Below the pieces are notes generated by a model, which was given only the letters and a program-made list of their open reading frames with translations, searched no databases and was not told the origin of the DNA. A stretch of 64,000 bases of DNA from contig OZ023262.1 of NCBI GenBank assembly GCA_964006375.1, positions 56,258,366 through 56,322,365 of the forward strand, in the 5' to 3' direction. Source of the stretch: Tillus elongatus (taxonomy: Eukaryota > Arthropoda > Insecta > Coleoptera > Cleridae). Of this stretch, positions 12,504-28,530 are shown piece after piece (position 1 is the stretch's first letter; each line of letters starts with the position of its first letter). The position numbers were made by a program, and so were the translations under genes.

Positions 12504-13200
12504 CACACCGATAACTTAAAAAATAATGGGGCAATTTTGATTAAATTTGGTGAATACGTTCCCTTTGCAAGTAGCTTGGATAAGTTCGTTAGCCAGGAAA
12601 ATCCGCCGAGGTTTTTCCGGAAATTTTTGTGTTTTCTTTCGAAAATTTGGTAGGCTGGTTTACATCATTATAGGTAAGTTACCTACCAACATTTAGCTCT
12701 GTAGGTTAAAGGACAAAAAAGTTATAGGCATTTAAAGAAAAATAAATTTGAGTTTTCCTCGAAACGTCAAAGTCCCGATTTAAAACGTCAAAATTGGTAA
12801 TATGAGCTATCGAAAGAAAATCTCTCAAGAAGAATGTTTTACAAAGCCTGAAGTCTTAGTTTCAATCGTCATTGTCCTTCATTTTACCAAAATATTCCCA
12901 GAAAATTCATTTCAAATAGGGTCCATTTTTATGAAAATTCACTACCATAACGCACTTGCTGCGTCCAGACTATTTTTGCCTGGCAAACTTTTCCCATATC
13001 CCCATAAGAAGTCTAATAGCGTAAGATCGGGTGATTGTGTTGGCTATTCCAACCATCCTCGCCTCCTCAAGAGTTTGTAGATCTCTCTTCTTGCGACATT
13101 TTCTTTACATAAACCGTATTCGTTCAGGTCTTTGTCTAAATGTTGCCAATTTGTACCTTTAAATTTAAATCGCGACTTTGGTGTTTTGAGGAAAACCCCA
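12337..13200 (+). repeat. TA-core repeat copy with a (GT)n core
   Basis: Left block with hairpin at 12337-12420, then a GT array where other copies have TA, then the right block (tatcacaccgataactt, taagttcgttagccaggaaa, tataggcatttaaag). In this copy the array motif has switched from TA to GT. Non-coding. Confidence 0.9.
12424..12501. repeat. (GT)n microsatellite
   Basis: About 39 GT units at the exact position of the TA array in sister repeats. Confidence 0.98.
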
Positions 13201-14040
<840 letters not shown>

Positions 14041-14045
14041 ACATC

Positions 14046-14115
<70 letters not shown>

Positions 14116-14732
14116 ACACCGATAACTCAAAAAATAATGGGCCGATTTTGATTAAATTTGCTGAAGAAATTCCTTTTGCAAATGGCTTGGATAAGTTCGT
14201 TAGCCAGAAAAATCTGCCCAGGTTTTCCCCGAAAATTTTGTGTTTTCTTTCGAAAAAAAATTATATCTCCGGAATTAACAAAGTATAGGCAACCACATTT
14301 GGTACGCGAGTTTATATCCTTATAGGAAAGTTACCTACCAAAATTTTGATATGTAGGTCAAAAGACAAAAAAGTTATAGGCATTTAAAGAAAAATAAGTT
14401 GGGTTTTTCCTCAAAACGTCAAAGTTGCGATTTAAAACGTCAAAATCGGCAACATTTAGGTAAAGAACTTGAATCTAATACGGGCTATGGAAATCAAATC
14501 TCTCAAGAAGGATGTTTTACAAACCCTGAAGTCTTAGTTTCAACCGTCATTGTCCTTCATTTTACTCAAATGTTTCCAGAAAATTCATTTCAAATAGACC
14601 CTTTCTCTGATGCTTGGCAGTAGTCTTAGCTATAGAGTTTATCGTTTAATGGTATATAATTTTTGTAGAATTTTCGAAAAAAATTAATAAAGCTCAATAT
14701 ATCCGTTATTATACAAGATATGAAAAAAAATT
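14041..14732 (+). repeat. TA-core repeat right block
   Basis: (TA)n at 14049-14102, then the right block. Truncated at 14732 by a SINE inserted in its tatgaaaaaaaattg segment. Confidence 0.9.
14049..14102. repeat. (TA)n microsatellite
   Basis: Core of the flanking TA-core repeat. Confidence 0.98.
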
Positions 14733-15034
14733 GTTGGGCCAGGGAGCAGTTTCGCCTCACTATCCTGGAAATTTTGCCGAATCCCCGCCTGTCTGTAAGA
14801 AGGGTAGGGATCTTTAATGTGCATAACAGCGTATGGACACGGGACATACGGCTTTACGTCCCCTCCGAAGGGCGGAACGTGCAGACATTCAACTTGCTCA
14901 GATACAATGCCAGAACCTCGGTTGATGTTAATGTTACAGTTTGTACTGAAAAAGTGAAAGGAGAAGCCTGGGATCAAACCCAGTACCCTTCGGTTCAAAG
15001 GCACACGTTCTTTCCCCTGAACCACCGAGGCTCT
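14733..15034 (-). mobile_element. tRNA-derived SINE (type 2)
   Basis: Minus strand: head GCCTCGGTGGTTCAGGGG (A box) and GGGTTTGATCCC (B box); central part with cgtaaagccg and tcggagg-type words; 3' part with ccaggatagtgagg. A second copy lies at 28181-28530, which confirms an interspersed family. It interrupts a TA-core right block. Confidence 0.85.
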
Positions 15035-15335
15035 AAGCCAACTGTTGAATATGGTTTTAAAGTACCAATATCAATCCTTCTGTGGGTTTTGTTATAAAAA
15101 AAACACCTCTGCATTTTGACGAGCAGTTTAGTAGTTTTGACAAAGAGTATGCAAACAAACAACCAACATGAAAAGTCGAAATTGACAGTGGCGATTAGAG
15201 ATTATATTCTAGAATATTTTTCTTGGCATTGCATTGTCTTTGACTAATGAGGTACGGTAACTCTTTAATCAAGTCGATCCATATGGAATGCCGATTTCAA
15301 AGTCCACAATTTCCAAGATCTTAAGAACATATTTA
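15035..15335. other. Degenerate repeat remnant
   Basis: Contains tttgacaaagagtatgcaaa and caaacaaccaacatga, words typical of microsatellite-associated insect repeats; no coding content. Confidence 0.4.
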
Positions 15336-17509
15336 TTTATTATCTTATTTATTTATTAAATCAATTACAACCCAACAGAAAAAAATCCATAAAATAGGAT
15401 ACTTAACTAACAGTTACAAACAAAAATATAAAGACAATCAGTACACTAAACTACATGGAGGAAAACAGATGGTAATTGCACGTTATATGTGCAGACACCT
15501 CAGATGCGCTTACAATAATGTCAGCACCACTAACAATGCAAACTTGATTAGCAAACTTACACATTTGATAGATCGGCGATTTGAGCATGATGTCCGTTCT
15601 GGCCGTGGGCAAACTAAAAAAGTTACTGTTCCTCGTCCACACAGTCGGCACCCTCAAATTGATATGTGACAGCAGCTCAGGCGAATCAACCCTATTCCAC
15701 AACAATTTCTGTAGAAAACCAACCACAGAGCAAACCCTTCTGGCCTCCAGAGAAGTCACGTTAAATCTGTCAAGAAACTGCTGATACGGTGTGCCCCGCG
15801 ATGGATAGACACCATCCAACCTGTAAGATATATACAACACTTTTATGCACTCGGTTCCACTGAAATCCCTACAGACTCTGATGATAAAACCTAGAGACCT
15901 CATAGCTTCTGATACTGATGCCTGAATATGAAAGTCAAAACACAGTTTACGGTCAAAAAGAACACCCAAATCTCTCCTGCTATCACTCCAATGCAAAACT
16001 ATCCCCTGTAAAGTATAATTAAAATTGATATTGGTGACTCTCCTAGAATAGGTCACTGTGGTACATTTACTTATATTGAGTTCTAGCATATTTTTATGAC
16101 ACGAATTCTGAAGAGCAACCATTTCATCCTGCAACACAAGACAGTCCCTCAGTGAGTCTATCCGACGAAAAATTTTTAAGTCGTCAGCATACAGCAAACA
16201 CTCAGAAGATATACGATCACAGAGGTCGTTAATGAAAATAATAAATAGTAGAGGACCCAGGTTTGAACCTTGTGGTACGCCTGACACAGGAGTATGGTGT
16301 TTGGATTTAATTCCCATATATTCTACATAATGTACACGGTTCGTCAAATATGAGCAGAAAAGTTGAACCAGATCCTCAGCGAAACCAATGGCTGACAACT
16401 TGGACAGTAGAACAGAATGATCAACTCTGTCAAATGCTTTGGATACATCCGTATATATAACATCTGACTGTTTACCTGCGTCAATTGACTCAGCTATGTA
16501 CTGAGTGAACAACAACAAGTTTGTCACAGTTGAGCGCCCAGCAACAAAACCATGCTGCTTGGTTGATATCCTGTTCTTTAAGTTATTGTATACGTGCGCA
16601 TAAAGCATAGACTCCAATACTTTTGAAAATATTGAAAGAATCGATATAGGCCTATAATTATCAATCTTGGAACGACAATCCGACTTAAATATCGGAACCA
16701 CTCTGGCTATCTTCCACACATCAGGATATGTGTGTGTCTTCAAGATTTTGTTAAAAATCAAGCACAAGGGGTGACTCAGCACGGCCGCACAATCCCTTGC
16801 TATAAACGAAGGGACTCTGTCAGGGCCAATTGTAAGTTTCGGCGTAACACGCTTTAGGGCCTTAAAAACCTCATCCTCAGTTACTGATGTGAAATTTACA
16901 TGTGAAGACGAGTAGGATTTGGTCATTGGCCCACGACCAGAGGATGGAACATAAACAGAGTCAAAATGTGTGGCAAAACCGTCTACTATTGTCTGTGGTG
17001 TATCCAGTGGTATCCCATTTAAGGACATAAGACTATGAATCCTTGAAGATTTCCTCCTATTGTTTATATACGACCAAAATGAAAAAGGACTCGCTACGAG
17101 TTGTCTCTGTACTTTAGAAGTATAGTTCTTATGCGCTGTCTCTGTTTCCCTTTTGACCTCTTTACGTATATTTTTAAAACATTCGAGATGATAAACCGAA
17201 CGGGTCTTTTTATACTTAGACGAGTAGTAATCCTTACTTTTTAACAACTTAATGAGTTTGGCTGTGAACCATACCGGAAACCTGGTATCTGGTGTTCTCT
17301 TATAGGGAACGTATTTATCAAATATGCTATACAGCACCCGGTAAAATGCATCGCACGGCTGATCCACAGTTGCCGTACCTTCTAACGAGCTCCAATCAAC
17401 CCCGGCAAGCTGAGAATATGAAGAACATGGTTGTGTTAAAAATTTGCCTAAAAGTGGAAGACCCACGGTAGATGAAAACATTCAGATTGATGTCCTACTG
17501 ACTATATTT
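15336..17509 (-). mobile_element. 5'-truncated non-LTR retrotransposon (Jockey/CR1 group)
   Basis: Minus-strand LINE whose 3' end has a ttattta-type A/T-rich tail (plus 15336-15375) and whose 5' end stops in the GIY-YIG region of PLE-B, so it inserted there or both were joined by deletion. Lacks the endonuclease domain. Confidence 0.8.
15451..17481 (-). pseudogene. LINE reverse transcriptase, 676 codons, N-terminally truncated
   Basis: Long open frame with the complete palm of a Jockey/CR1-type RT: FPVWFTAKLIKL and FWSYINNRR upstream of the domain, GPDRVPSFI, VVPIFKSD with NYRPISIL, QHGFVAGRSTVTNL, YTDVSKAFDRVDH (first catalytic Asp), SGVPQGSNLGPLLF, and YADD at about residues 431-434. A C-terminal LINE tail follows. 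It would copy its own RNA at a nicked target. No apurinic-type endonuclease or ORF1 is present. The segment VLYISYRLDGVYPSRGTPY differs from the usual HLEYAS-type motif and suggests an internal deletion. The first Met is simply the first available in the frame. Open but truncated, so treated as a dead insertion. Confidence 0.85.
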
Positions 17510-18105
17510 TTACAACTTATTTCATAAATTTCCGACATTTTGGCCGTACTATCCTTGTCTTTTGGGTTACCTAGCAAGTTTTCTAAAGTATTTTTTGTCG
17601 AAAGTGTCAGTTGCAAATTGGCTTCTGAAAAAATGCTATCTAGAACCCTCGTGATTCGAGGTTCAAATGGTAAGCAAACAAAGTTTTTTCGGCTTTCTCT
17701 CTTCTAAACGTCGTTTATTTTCTTTGTTTTCTGTTTGTTAATAAATTTCTCCAATAGGCGAGCAAAGTATCCGTTATATTTGGCCACGTCTTTAATGTAA
17801 TTTAATTCTTTGGCATACCTATCTACTTTTACTTAAAGGAAAATTTATTAACCTGTTTACTAAAAAATTCAGACTGGTCATTTTTTGTATGATGTGAGTC
17901 ATTCGGAATGTAGCTTAGAGTGGTGGTTTCCTTTCTATGGACATCGAAATCTAAAGTGATAACTAGTAGGTACATCTAGGAAGGCTAATATATTATTAAT
18001 TTCTAATTTGTAGGTAAATCTTATAGAATCAAATTTATTGTTTAATTTGGCAATAAAATCTTCTATTCTACAAACGTTTGTGTCAAACACTGCGAAAATG
18101 TCATC
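17510..18105 (-). pseudogene. PLE-B left copy: RT thumb and start of GIY-YIG
   Basis: Minus strand begins with DDIFAVFDTNVC (the second half of the YVDD motif), continues through FDSIRFTYKLEINN, a broken LDVP region and a SHH-type motif with shifts, and ends at the start of the GIY-YIG domain (IYEISCKN), where LINE sequence takes over. Many stops and frameshifts. Confidence 0.75.
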
Positions 18106-18584
18106 GAATACTAAATAATTAAATTATATTAAGAACGAGGCCAAATATAACGAATACACTACTTGCCTAGTGGATAAATTAATTGACAAACAGAAAACAA
18201 AGAAAATGTTAGCGGAACAACGACGTTTAGAAGATAGAAAGACGAAAAAAACTATGTTTGCTTACTATTTGAACCTCGAATCACGAGGGGTCTAGATAGC
18301 ATTTTTTTAAAGTCAAAGTCAACTTGCAACTAACATTTTCGACAAAAAATACTTTTAAAAACTTGCTAGGTGACCCAAAACACAAGGATAGTACGGCCAA
18401 AATGTCAGGAATTTATCAAATAAGTTGTATAAATTGTGATCTTAAATACGTCGGACAAACAAAAAGATCTATTGGGATTAGATTCAAAGAACATTTAGCA
18501 CAATTCAGATACGGTACGATAGATAGTTCCTCCATCGCCCGACATATTTGGGATAATAATCACCACGTTAATGAGGCGAAATAA
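18106..18584 (+). pseudogene. PLE-B right copy: connector + GIY-YIG endonuclease
   Basis: Plus strand: EAKYNEYTT and KLIDKQKTKKM, then after stops an open stretch from 18324 with GIYQI, C-x2-C, YVGQTKRS, RFKEHLAQ and ARHIWDNNHH. The catalytic Glu further downstream is lost where the frame stops at 18584 before the microsatellite. The domain is readable but incomplete. Confidence 0.8.
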
Positions 18585-18623
18585 AAAAATTTAAACAACC
18601 AGGATAGCTAAACGCCTTCGACA

Positions 18624-18749
<126 letters not shown>

Positions 18750-18993
18750 ATAATAAAAAATTATGAATCTCGCTCAGCCGCCTATGAGCAGTCATCTGAT
18801 AGATTGCTTTATAAAATAAATAGCGGCAGAAGCACGTCCGAGAGATAATAAACAAACACAGATATTTCCGCCAAACGAAATATGTGAATTTTAGTGTCGT
18901 TGAACTTCTCCAAATCGTTAGTGACCGACTACCTGCAGAATTACAGAAGAATATAAATAAAGTGGCTGATATAAGATATTTAGAATTATTCAT

Positions 18994-19034
18994 CCTCTGA
19001 TGACGCTAACTTGATTAGTGAAACAATCGTCAGG
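18994..19034 (+). ncRNA. Hammerhead ribozyme, PLE-B
   Basis: CCU, CUGAUGA, extra C, stem II GCUAA/UUAGU with loop CUUGA, GAAAC, loop AAUC, GUC, AGG. Core complete, stem I CCU/AGG intact, cleavage predicted after GUC. Nearly identical to the pair at 43.84-43.94 kb. Confidence 0.85.
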
Positions 19035-19189
19035 TTTTTTAAATGTGTTGTGGTTATTTGGGTTCTTCAAGTGTGCTTATCAGTGCTCATCACAAGTTCT
19101 AATCTTCATTTAGCGCTCTTACTTAGGTATAGCATTGGCTAGTCAAGCAATTGCTTTTTCTAAAAAGCAATTGCTAAATTTTTATTCAT

Positions 19190-20240
19190 TGGGTATATTA
19201 AATCACAAACACTATAACTGAAACAACTGCCCAAGTATCAGAGGAAGGCTCTTTGAATTGAATTTTCTGCAAATATTTTGGTCAAATGAAGGACAATGAC
19301 GGTTGAAGCAGAAACTTGTAGAACACACTTCTTAAGACCTTTCAAATAACCCGCATTCGTTTCAGGAACCTTGTCTAAACATTATATCTCCGAAAATAAC
19401 AAAGTAAGGGCAACCAAATTTGGTGCACGTGTTTGAATAATAACGAGTGAACCAGATACCAAAATTCTTCTCTGTAAGTTCAAAGACAAAAAAGTTATAG
19501 GCATTTAAAAAAAATGGGTTTTCCTCAAAACGTCAAAATCACGATTTGAACGTCAAAATTGGCAACATTTAGGCAAAGGACCTGAAACAAATACGTGTTA
19601 TGTAAAGAAAATGTCGCAAGAAGAGTGTTCTGCAAACCCTTAAGTTTGAGCTTCAACCGTCATTGACCTTCTTTTTACTAAAATATTTCCAGGAAATTCA
19701 TTTCAAATAGACCCTTCCCCTGATGCTTTGGCGGTAGTTTTGGTTATGTTTATGGTTTAAGGATCTATAATTTTTAGCTAATATTCGTAAAAAAAATTCG
19801 TTAATGATGAGACCGGGACTTTTGAATTTTAAAAAGAATTCTTCAAATGAGTGCAAATCCGGGGTTAGTTTCGGTTTTTATGTGTTTACATTTACATATA
19901 TACAGGATGAGGCATTTCTACGGTAAGGCTCAATATAATTGTTATTATACAAGATACGAGAAAAAATTGTAAACGTAAATTATAGGGTGTCTTTGAGCTG
20001 CATCTTACATAATTATTTTGAAAATCAATCATTGGTGATACCTAAAATTTTTTTGAACGCCCTTATATTACTGCATTTTTGCATTATTTATCAAAATAGG
20101 ATGAACGTTTGTAAGAAAAAAAGTCAACACGCAGTAAGTGCGTTTTGGTAGCGAATTTTCATTAAATGCTTCAACTTTCAATTCAATAACTGAATTTGCT
20201 TTAACCTAAGGTTCGTTGGCTAGGAGACCAGTTTTTTCGG
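19190..20240. repeat. Inverted TA-core right-block fragments
   Basis: Minus-oriented piece about 19200-19378, then plus-oriented piece 19380-20240 (tctccgaaaataacaaagta, gtgcgttttggtagcga, cattttaagtttattttcg). A left-block fragment and a mariner-like end (tatacaggatgaggcatt) lie inside near 19.8-19.9 kb. Confidence 0.7.
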
Positions 20241-22540
20241 ACACATTTTAAGTTTATTTTCGAACAATGTTTGTAGGTACATTGTCAAACAATAAGTTAT
20301 TTTGATAAATATGGTACATTGTTACTACTATATAGTCTAGGTTATACCGGAATCAAATTGATGTCTGCTTGCATTAAAGAGACATATTTGCCATTTTTAG
20401 ATGATTGGTTTGGCAACTTTAAATCCAGGTACAGCCGTTTTATAAAGCAGTTACCCACTCGTCTAATTAAAGTTCTCACTTTAGAACCACCAGTTTCTGT
20501 TGCAGGAAACTAACAAACAATCGAATCGTGACAGAAAAACTTTACAACAAGACTAACCTTTCTTTATACATGTCGTAAAATTGACAGAATCTCCTTAACG
20601 ACCAGACAAGCTCACGGTTTCTGCAACAGTTCACGTTTTCAGCATCTTCATGAAGCACAACACACTAATAAAACACCACGAATGTAGCTAAATCATTCAC
20701 ATTCCTCAACTTCCTAATACACTTTTCAACAGATATATGCACACAAAAATTATCAACTATCAACTTTTCACAGTCGTTTCATACAAGATGCCGCACCACT
20801 TATTCCGCGATTAAATTTAACACACCGAAAAAAGTTCTTTCTGCATTTGTAATTTCGTGCAACTTGCAAAATTGGTCAATTTTATACAATTAAGTACCGC
20901 ACGGTTTTTCTTTTTAGACGGATCGTTAGAGCACAAACCACTAAGTTAAACACAAGGCGGTGTAACTGTCAAAAAGCGGGTGAAACGTTATGTTTTTGTT
21001 TGGCGATATTCAAATCAAGTCACGATTGAGATGATAGTATAAGCAGTTGGCTTTGACCCCGGCGAGAATCGTGGAACGCTCGCCTACCTGACGTTTGCTA
21101 TCACGCGGTAAGTTTGCCGACTGAACTCAACACTCAACTACTCCACAACAGGTATCAGATACTCCCACCATTCTCTCATTCTGCTGTCTTTCTTCTGATT
21201 GTGTTGCGCAATCTGCCGTTCTCTTTGTCTATTACTGCTGCTGCTGGGCCTTCTTTTGCTGCAGACTAAACGACTTTAATATAACGGTATATTGTGGTAA
21301 CGCTTGTGTGTATTATATGCATCGACTGGTTTTTTTTTTGTAAATAATTAATTAAAAGTATTATGTGCTGGCGAGATAGTTGTTTTACTGAATATGTGTG
21401 TATAGATGGTAATGTGTCAGGGCTAATGGAAGCACGGATTTGGATGTGTTCAGCCTATTTTCATGGGTATTTACTGCTATCCTACTGCTAATGTGTTTCT
21501 TTTCTTTTCCGCTCGCCGAGATTAAACTTTTCCGGGGTTGTAATTTGGGCTTCCGGGACGCTACATTAAAATACAAATGACACTGAATAACAGGTGTTTT
21601 TTTGGATATGATAATTAGGTCTTCTGACGTTGGCATTCTTTAAACAATTATTTTCGTAGAAAAATTCCTGGTTTTGGAGTTCCATGTTTATACCTTCTAC
21701 AATATAGAGGATAGGGCGCCTCGAGCGTGCTTTAGAATACGTAAAACTAAGACGGTTCGAGTTTCGTTTCCGACAACGCCCAGTCCAATGAAAATATTGA
21801 CGTCAAAAGTGCAGTTCCGGTTGTGCCGGAAATGACTATCCACTTTCTTATTTCAAATGGGACATGCCATTTTTTTATTCAATTTTGAGTTCCTGGCGAA
21901 ATTTGATGTTACGATGTATGATACGTCAAAAATCGACCGCCTTCGAGTTAAATCGATTTTTCGGAAATAAATAAATAAAATGGTGTTTATAGTTTATTTA
22001 TTGCATCTACATCAAAAATCAAGATAAATTTCCCGACAACCTGCCGAACAGTTTTAGATAAAACGACTGCTGGTAGATGAAGTCTGGTACCTTACATGCA
22101 CGCTGACACTATTTTTACATTTTGTTCTCTTGTCTTTGCCGAGTTATTTGCATTTAAAGCTTTTTACACATCGCACACTTTTTAAACAGCTACCCCGTAC
22201 GGTTCTGTTTCCTTAGACCCCTTCTTCTCGATTGCCATAACATTCGACGCAAACTTAACAATGAATCCATTATGAGATTTACTGCAATATTCCAGACCCG
22301 TCAGTTTCACTGTCATCGGGTTCTTAATTCATGTGTTCCAAGGCCAACTTTCTGAAATTATGCATTCTTCACCTTTTACCTAGTGTTCCAGTGGTTTGAG
22401 CATGCATGTGTCGCGAGTTCGTAATCCGTGACATATTATTTGTTTCCAACATTGTTTTTGTAATGAGGAAAATTTGTAGTCGCAGGTTGCTTGCATCCAA
22501 TGGCCGGACCTACCTCATTTGCTTGATATGAAAAAGTCTG
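20241..22540. other. Long stretch without recognised element
   Basis: About 2.3 kb with no TA array, no repeat shared with the rest of the window and no protein I recognise. The part from about 20.95 to 21.3 kb is more GC- and CpG-rich, with pyrimidine-rich and tgctgctgctg words, and could be a host promoter or untranslated exon (weak inference). Short ORFs here resemble nothing known to me. Confidence 0.4.
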
Positions 22541-26204
<3,664 letters not shown>

Positions 26205-26331
26205 CCTTTTTTTAGTGAATTTGCTTAAAAAAAATTCACTAATGTGGAGATCCCCACTTTTAAATTTTGAAAATATTTCTTCAAATGAGCGCTAATTAGG
26301 CCCACCAGAACACATATCCGGGGTCAGTTTC

Positions 26332-26335
<4 letters not shown>
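26205..26335 (+). repeat. TA-core left block
   Basis: Follows directly on the gctgcgtccag end of a right block, showing that units are joined head to tail. Confidence 0.85.

Positions 26336-26428
<93 letters not shown>
26336..26428. repeat. (TA)n microsatellite
   Basis: Left flank of the 26.5-kb palindrome. Confidence 0.98.
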
Positions 26429-26429
<1 letters not shown>

Positions 26430-26508
26430 TAACTATAACAGGATTTATAACACGGCATTTCTGTACTATACAAGGAAAAAGGGTTAAGGGCAAAGCCGCA
26501 AGGAGACA

Positions 26509-26553
26509 ACCGTATACACGTGTTTCAAGCTTATTAGCCATCATCAGTACGGT
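26509..26553 (-). ncRNA. Hammerhead ribozyme, 26.5-kb family, left arm
   Basis: Minus strand: stem I ACCGUA/UACGGU (6 bp), core CUGAUGA, extra U, stem II GGCU/AGCU with loop AAUA, U, GAAAC, loop ACGU, GUA. All invariant core bases present. Confidence 0.85.
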
Positions 26554-26655
26554 ATGGCCAGGTGAAGATGGGAACACTCTGGATGAAGATGCAAAAATAA
26601 AACTCCGTGTATTTTAGCATCTTCATCCAGAGTGTTCCCATCTTCACCTGGCTAT

Positions 26656-26700
26656 ACCGTACTGATGATGGCTAATAAGCTTGAAACACGTGTATACGGT
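26656..26700 (+). ncRNA. Hammerhead ribozyme, 26.5-kb family, right arm
   Basis: Same fold as the left-arm copy on the opposite strand; the longest stem I of all hammerheads here. Confidence 0.85.
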
Positions 26701-26730
26701 TGTCTCCTTGCGGCTTTGCCCTTAACGCTT

Positions 26731-26733
<3 letters not shown>

Positions 26734-26820
<87 letters not shown>
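26734..26820. repeat. (TA)n microsatellite
   Basis: Right flank of the palindrome and core of the next TA-core right block. Confidence 0.98.
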
Positions 26821-26823
<3 letters not shown>

Positions 26824-27915
26824 AGCGATAACTCAAAAAATAATGGGCCGATTTTTATTAAATGTGGCGAATACCTTTTTGCAAGTGGCTTGGATACGTT
26901 GGTTAGACAGGAAAATCGGCCCAGGTTTTCCCGAAACATTTTGTGTTTTCTTCCAAAAATAAATTTATATCTCCGGAATTTACAAAGTAAGGGAAATCAA
27001 GTTTAGAACGTGGGTTTATATCGTTATAGGTGAGTTACCTACCAAAATTTAGCTCTGTAGGTCAAAAGACAAAAAGTTATAGGCATTTAAAAAAATAAAT
27101 TGGAGTTTTCCTCAAAACGTCAAAGTTGCTATTTAAAACGTCAAAATTGGCAATATTTAGGCAAAGAACTTGGATCTAATACGGGCTATGGAAATAAAAT
27201 GTCTCAAGAAGAATGTTTTTCTACCGTGATTGTCCTTCGTTTTACTAAAATATTTCCAAAAAAATTCATATCAAATAGACCCTTTCTCTGGTGCTTTGGC
27301 AGTAGTCTTAGCTATGGAGTTTACCGTTTAATGGTATATAATTTTTGTCGAATTTTCATAAAAAATCAATAAAGCTCAATATATCCGTTATTATAAAAGA
27401 TATGAAAAAAATTTGTATATATTAATTATAGGGTGTCTTGAGCTACATCTTAAAACATTATTTCTACAATCACAGGCTGGCCCATAAGTCGTTAGTGATA
27501 CAAATTTTCTTCTTTTTTTTTTTTAATCAAACACGTCTTACGTTATTGCATTTTAGCATTTTCCATCGAAATATAATGCATATTTGTAAGAAAAGAAATT
27601 CTGGACGCAACAAGTGCGTTATGGTAGCGAATTTTCATTAAATGCTACAAATTTGAATAGCTCAATTTGCTATTAACCTATAAGGTTGACCAAGAAACGA
27701 GTTTTTTCCGGAACACTTTAACTTTACTTTCGGAAATTTTTGTACATTTTCAAACAATCAAGTTATTTTGATGAAACATGGCACATTGTTTTTACTATAT
27801 AGATTAGACTGGTAACCAAATTTGATGCCTGCTTTCTTTAAAAAAAAACCAATATTTGCTATTAAAAACATTTTTATGATAATTCACTACCATAACGCAC
27901 TTGCTGCGTCCCGAA
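26821..27915 (+). repeat. TA-core right block
   Basis: Full right block from cacagcgataactcaaaaaa to cataacgcacttgctgcgtc. Confidence 0.9.
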
Positions 27916-28051
27916 CTTTTTTTTTGAAATCTGAAAGTTATGTACTGTCCTCAAAACTGAGCAACTTTCGTCTAATTTAACCAACTTCGTATGTCTTACC
28001 ATTTCTGAGATCCCCATGTAGTTCACTTTTTCACTTTGAATGAGCCACCCG

Positions 28052-28053
<2 letters not shown>
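27916..28053 (-). mobile_element. Mariner-type end fragment (MITE-like)
   Basis: On the minus strand it begins at the TA array with ccgggtggctcattcaaagt and includes ggttaaattagac...gttgc, a segment also found near both ends of M6 and in M4. Non-coding. Confidence 0.55.

Positions 28054-28135
<82 letters not shown>
28054..28135. repeat. (TA)n microsatellite
   Basis: Adjacent to the mariner-type end. Confidence 0.98.
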
Positions 28136-28139
<4 letters not shown>

Positions 28140-28180
28140 ACATGGTTTGCAAAACTTCTACGCTGTCTACAAACTTTAAG

Positions 28181-28530
28181 TTGTCTCGGTGGTTCAGTGG
28201 TAAGGACGTGTACCTCTGAACCAAAGGGTACCGAGTTCGATTTCCAGCGTTTCTCGTTTCCCTTTCAGTTTTTCGGTACATACTGTTCAATTACCATTAA
28301 CCGAGGTTGTGACATTCTACTTGAGCAAATTGAATGTTTGCACGTTCTGCTCTTCGGAGGGACGTAAAGCCGTCGGTCCATTGTCTATGCGATGTTGGGC
28401 ACGTTAAAGATCCCTACCCTCCTGACAGAAAGGCAGAGGTTCGGTAAAATTTCCAGGATAGTGAGGTGAAACTGCTTCCTGGCGTCGATGATTGGCCAAA
28501 GTCGTGGAAGCAAACCGGCGTTAAAAAAGA
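28181..28530 (+). mobile_element. tRNA-derived SINE (type 2)
   Basis: Head GTCTCGGTGGTTCAGTGG with A box and GAGTTCGATTTCC B box, central ttcggagggacgtaaagccg, tail ccaggatagtgagg to an A-rich end near 28530. Same family as 14733-15034, opposite strand. Confidence 0.85.

Larger units (their letters stand above)
26429..26733. mobile_element. Palindrome with outward-facing hammerhead pair
   Basis: Arms of about 130 bp (aagggcaaagccgcaagg outermost, agatgggaacactctgga innermost) around a short centre. Flanked by (TA)n on both sides. No coding. Carries one hammerhead per arm of a family distinct from PLE-A/B. Confidence 0.85.

Noticed and set aside
21385..21636. 83-codon minus-strand ORF
   Set aside because: No recognisable domain; length is expected by chance in this composition.
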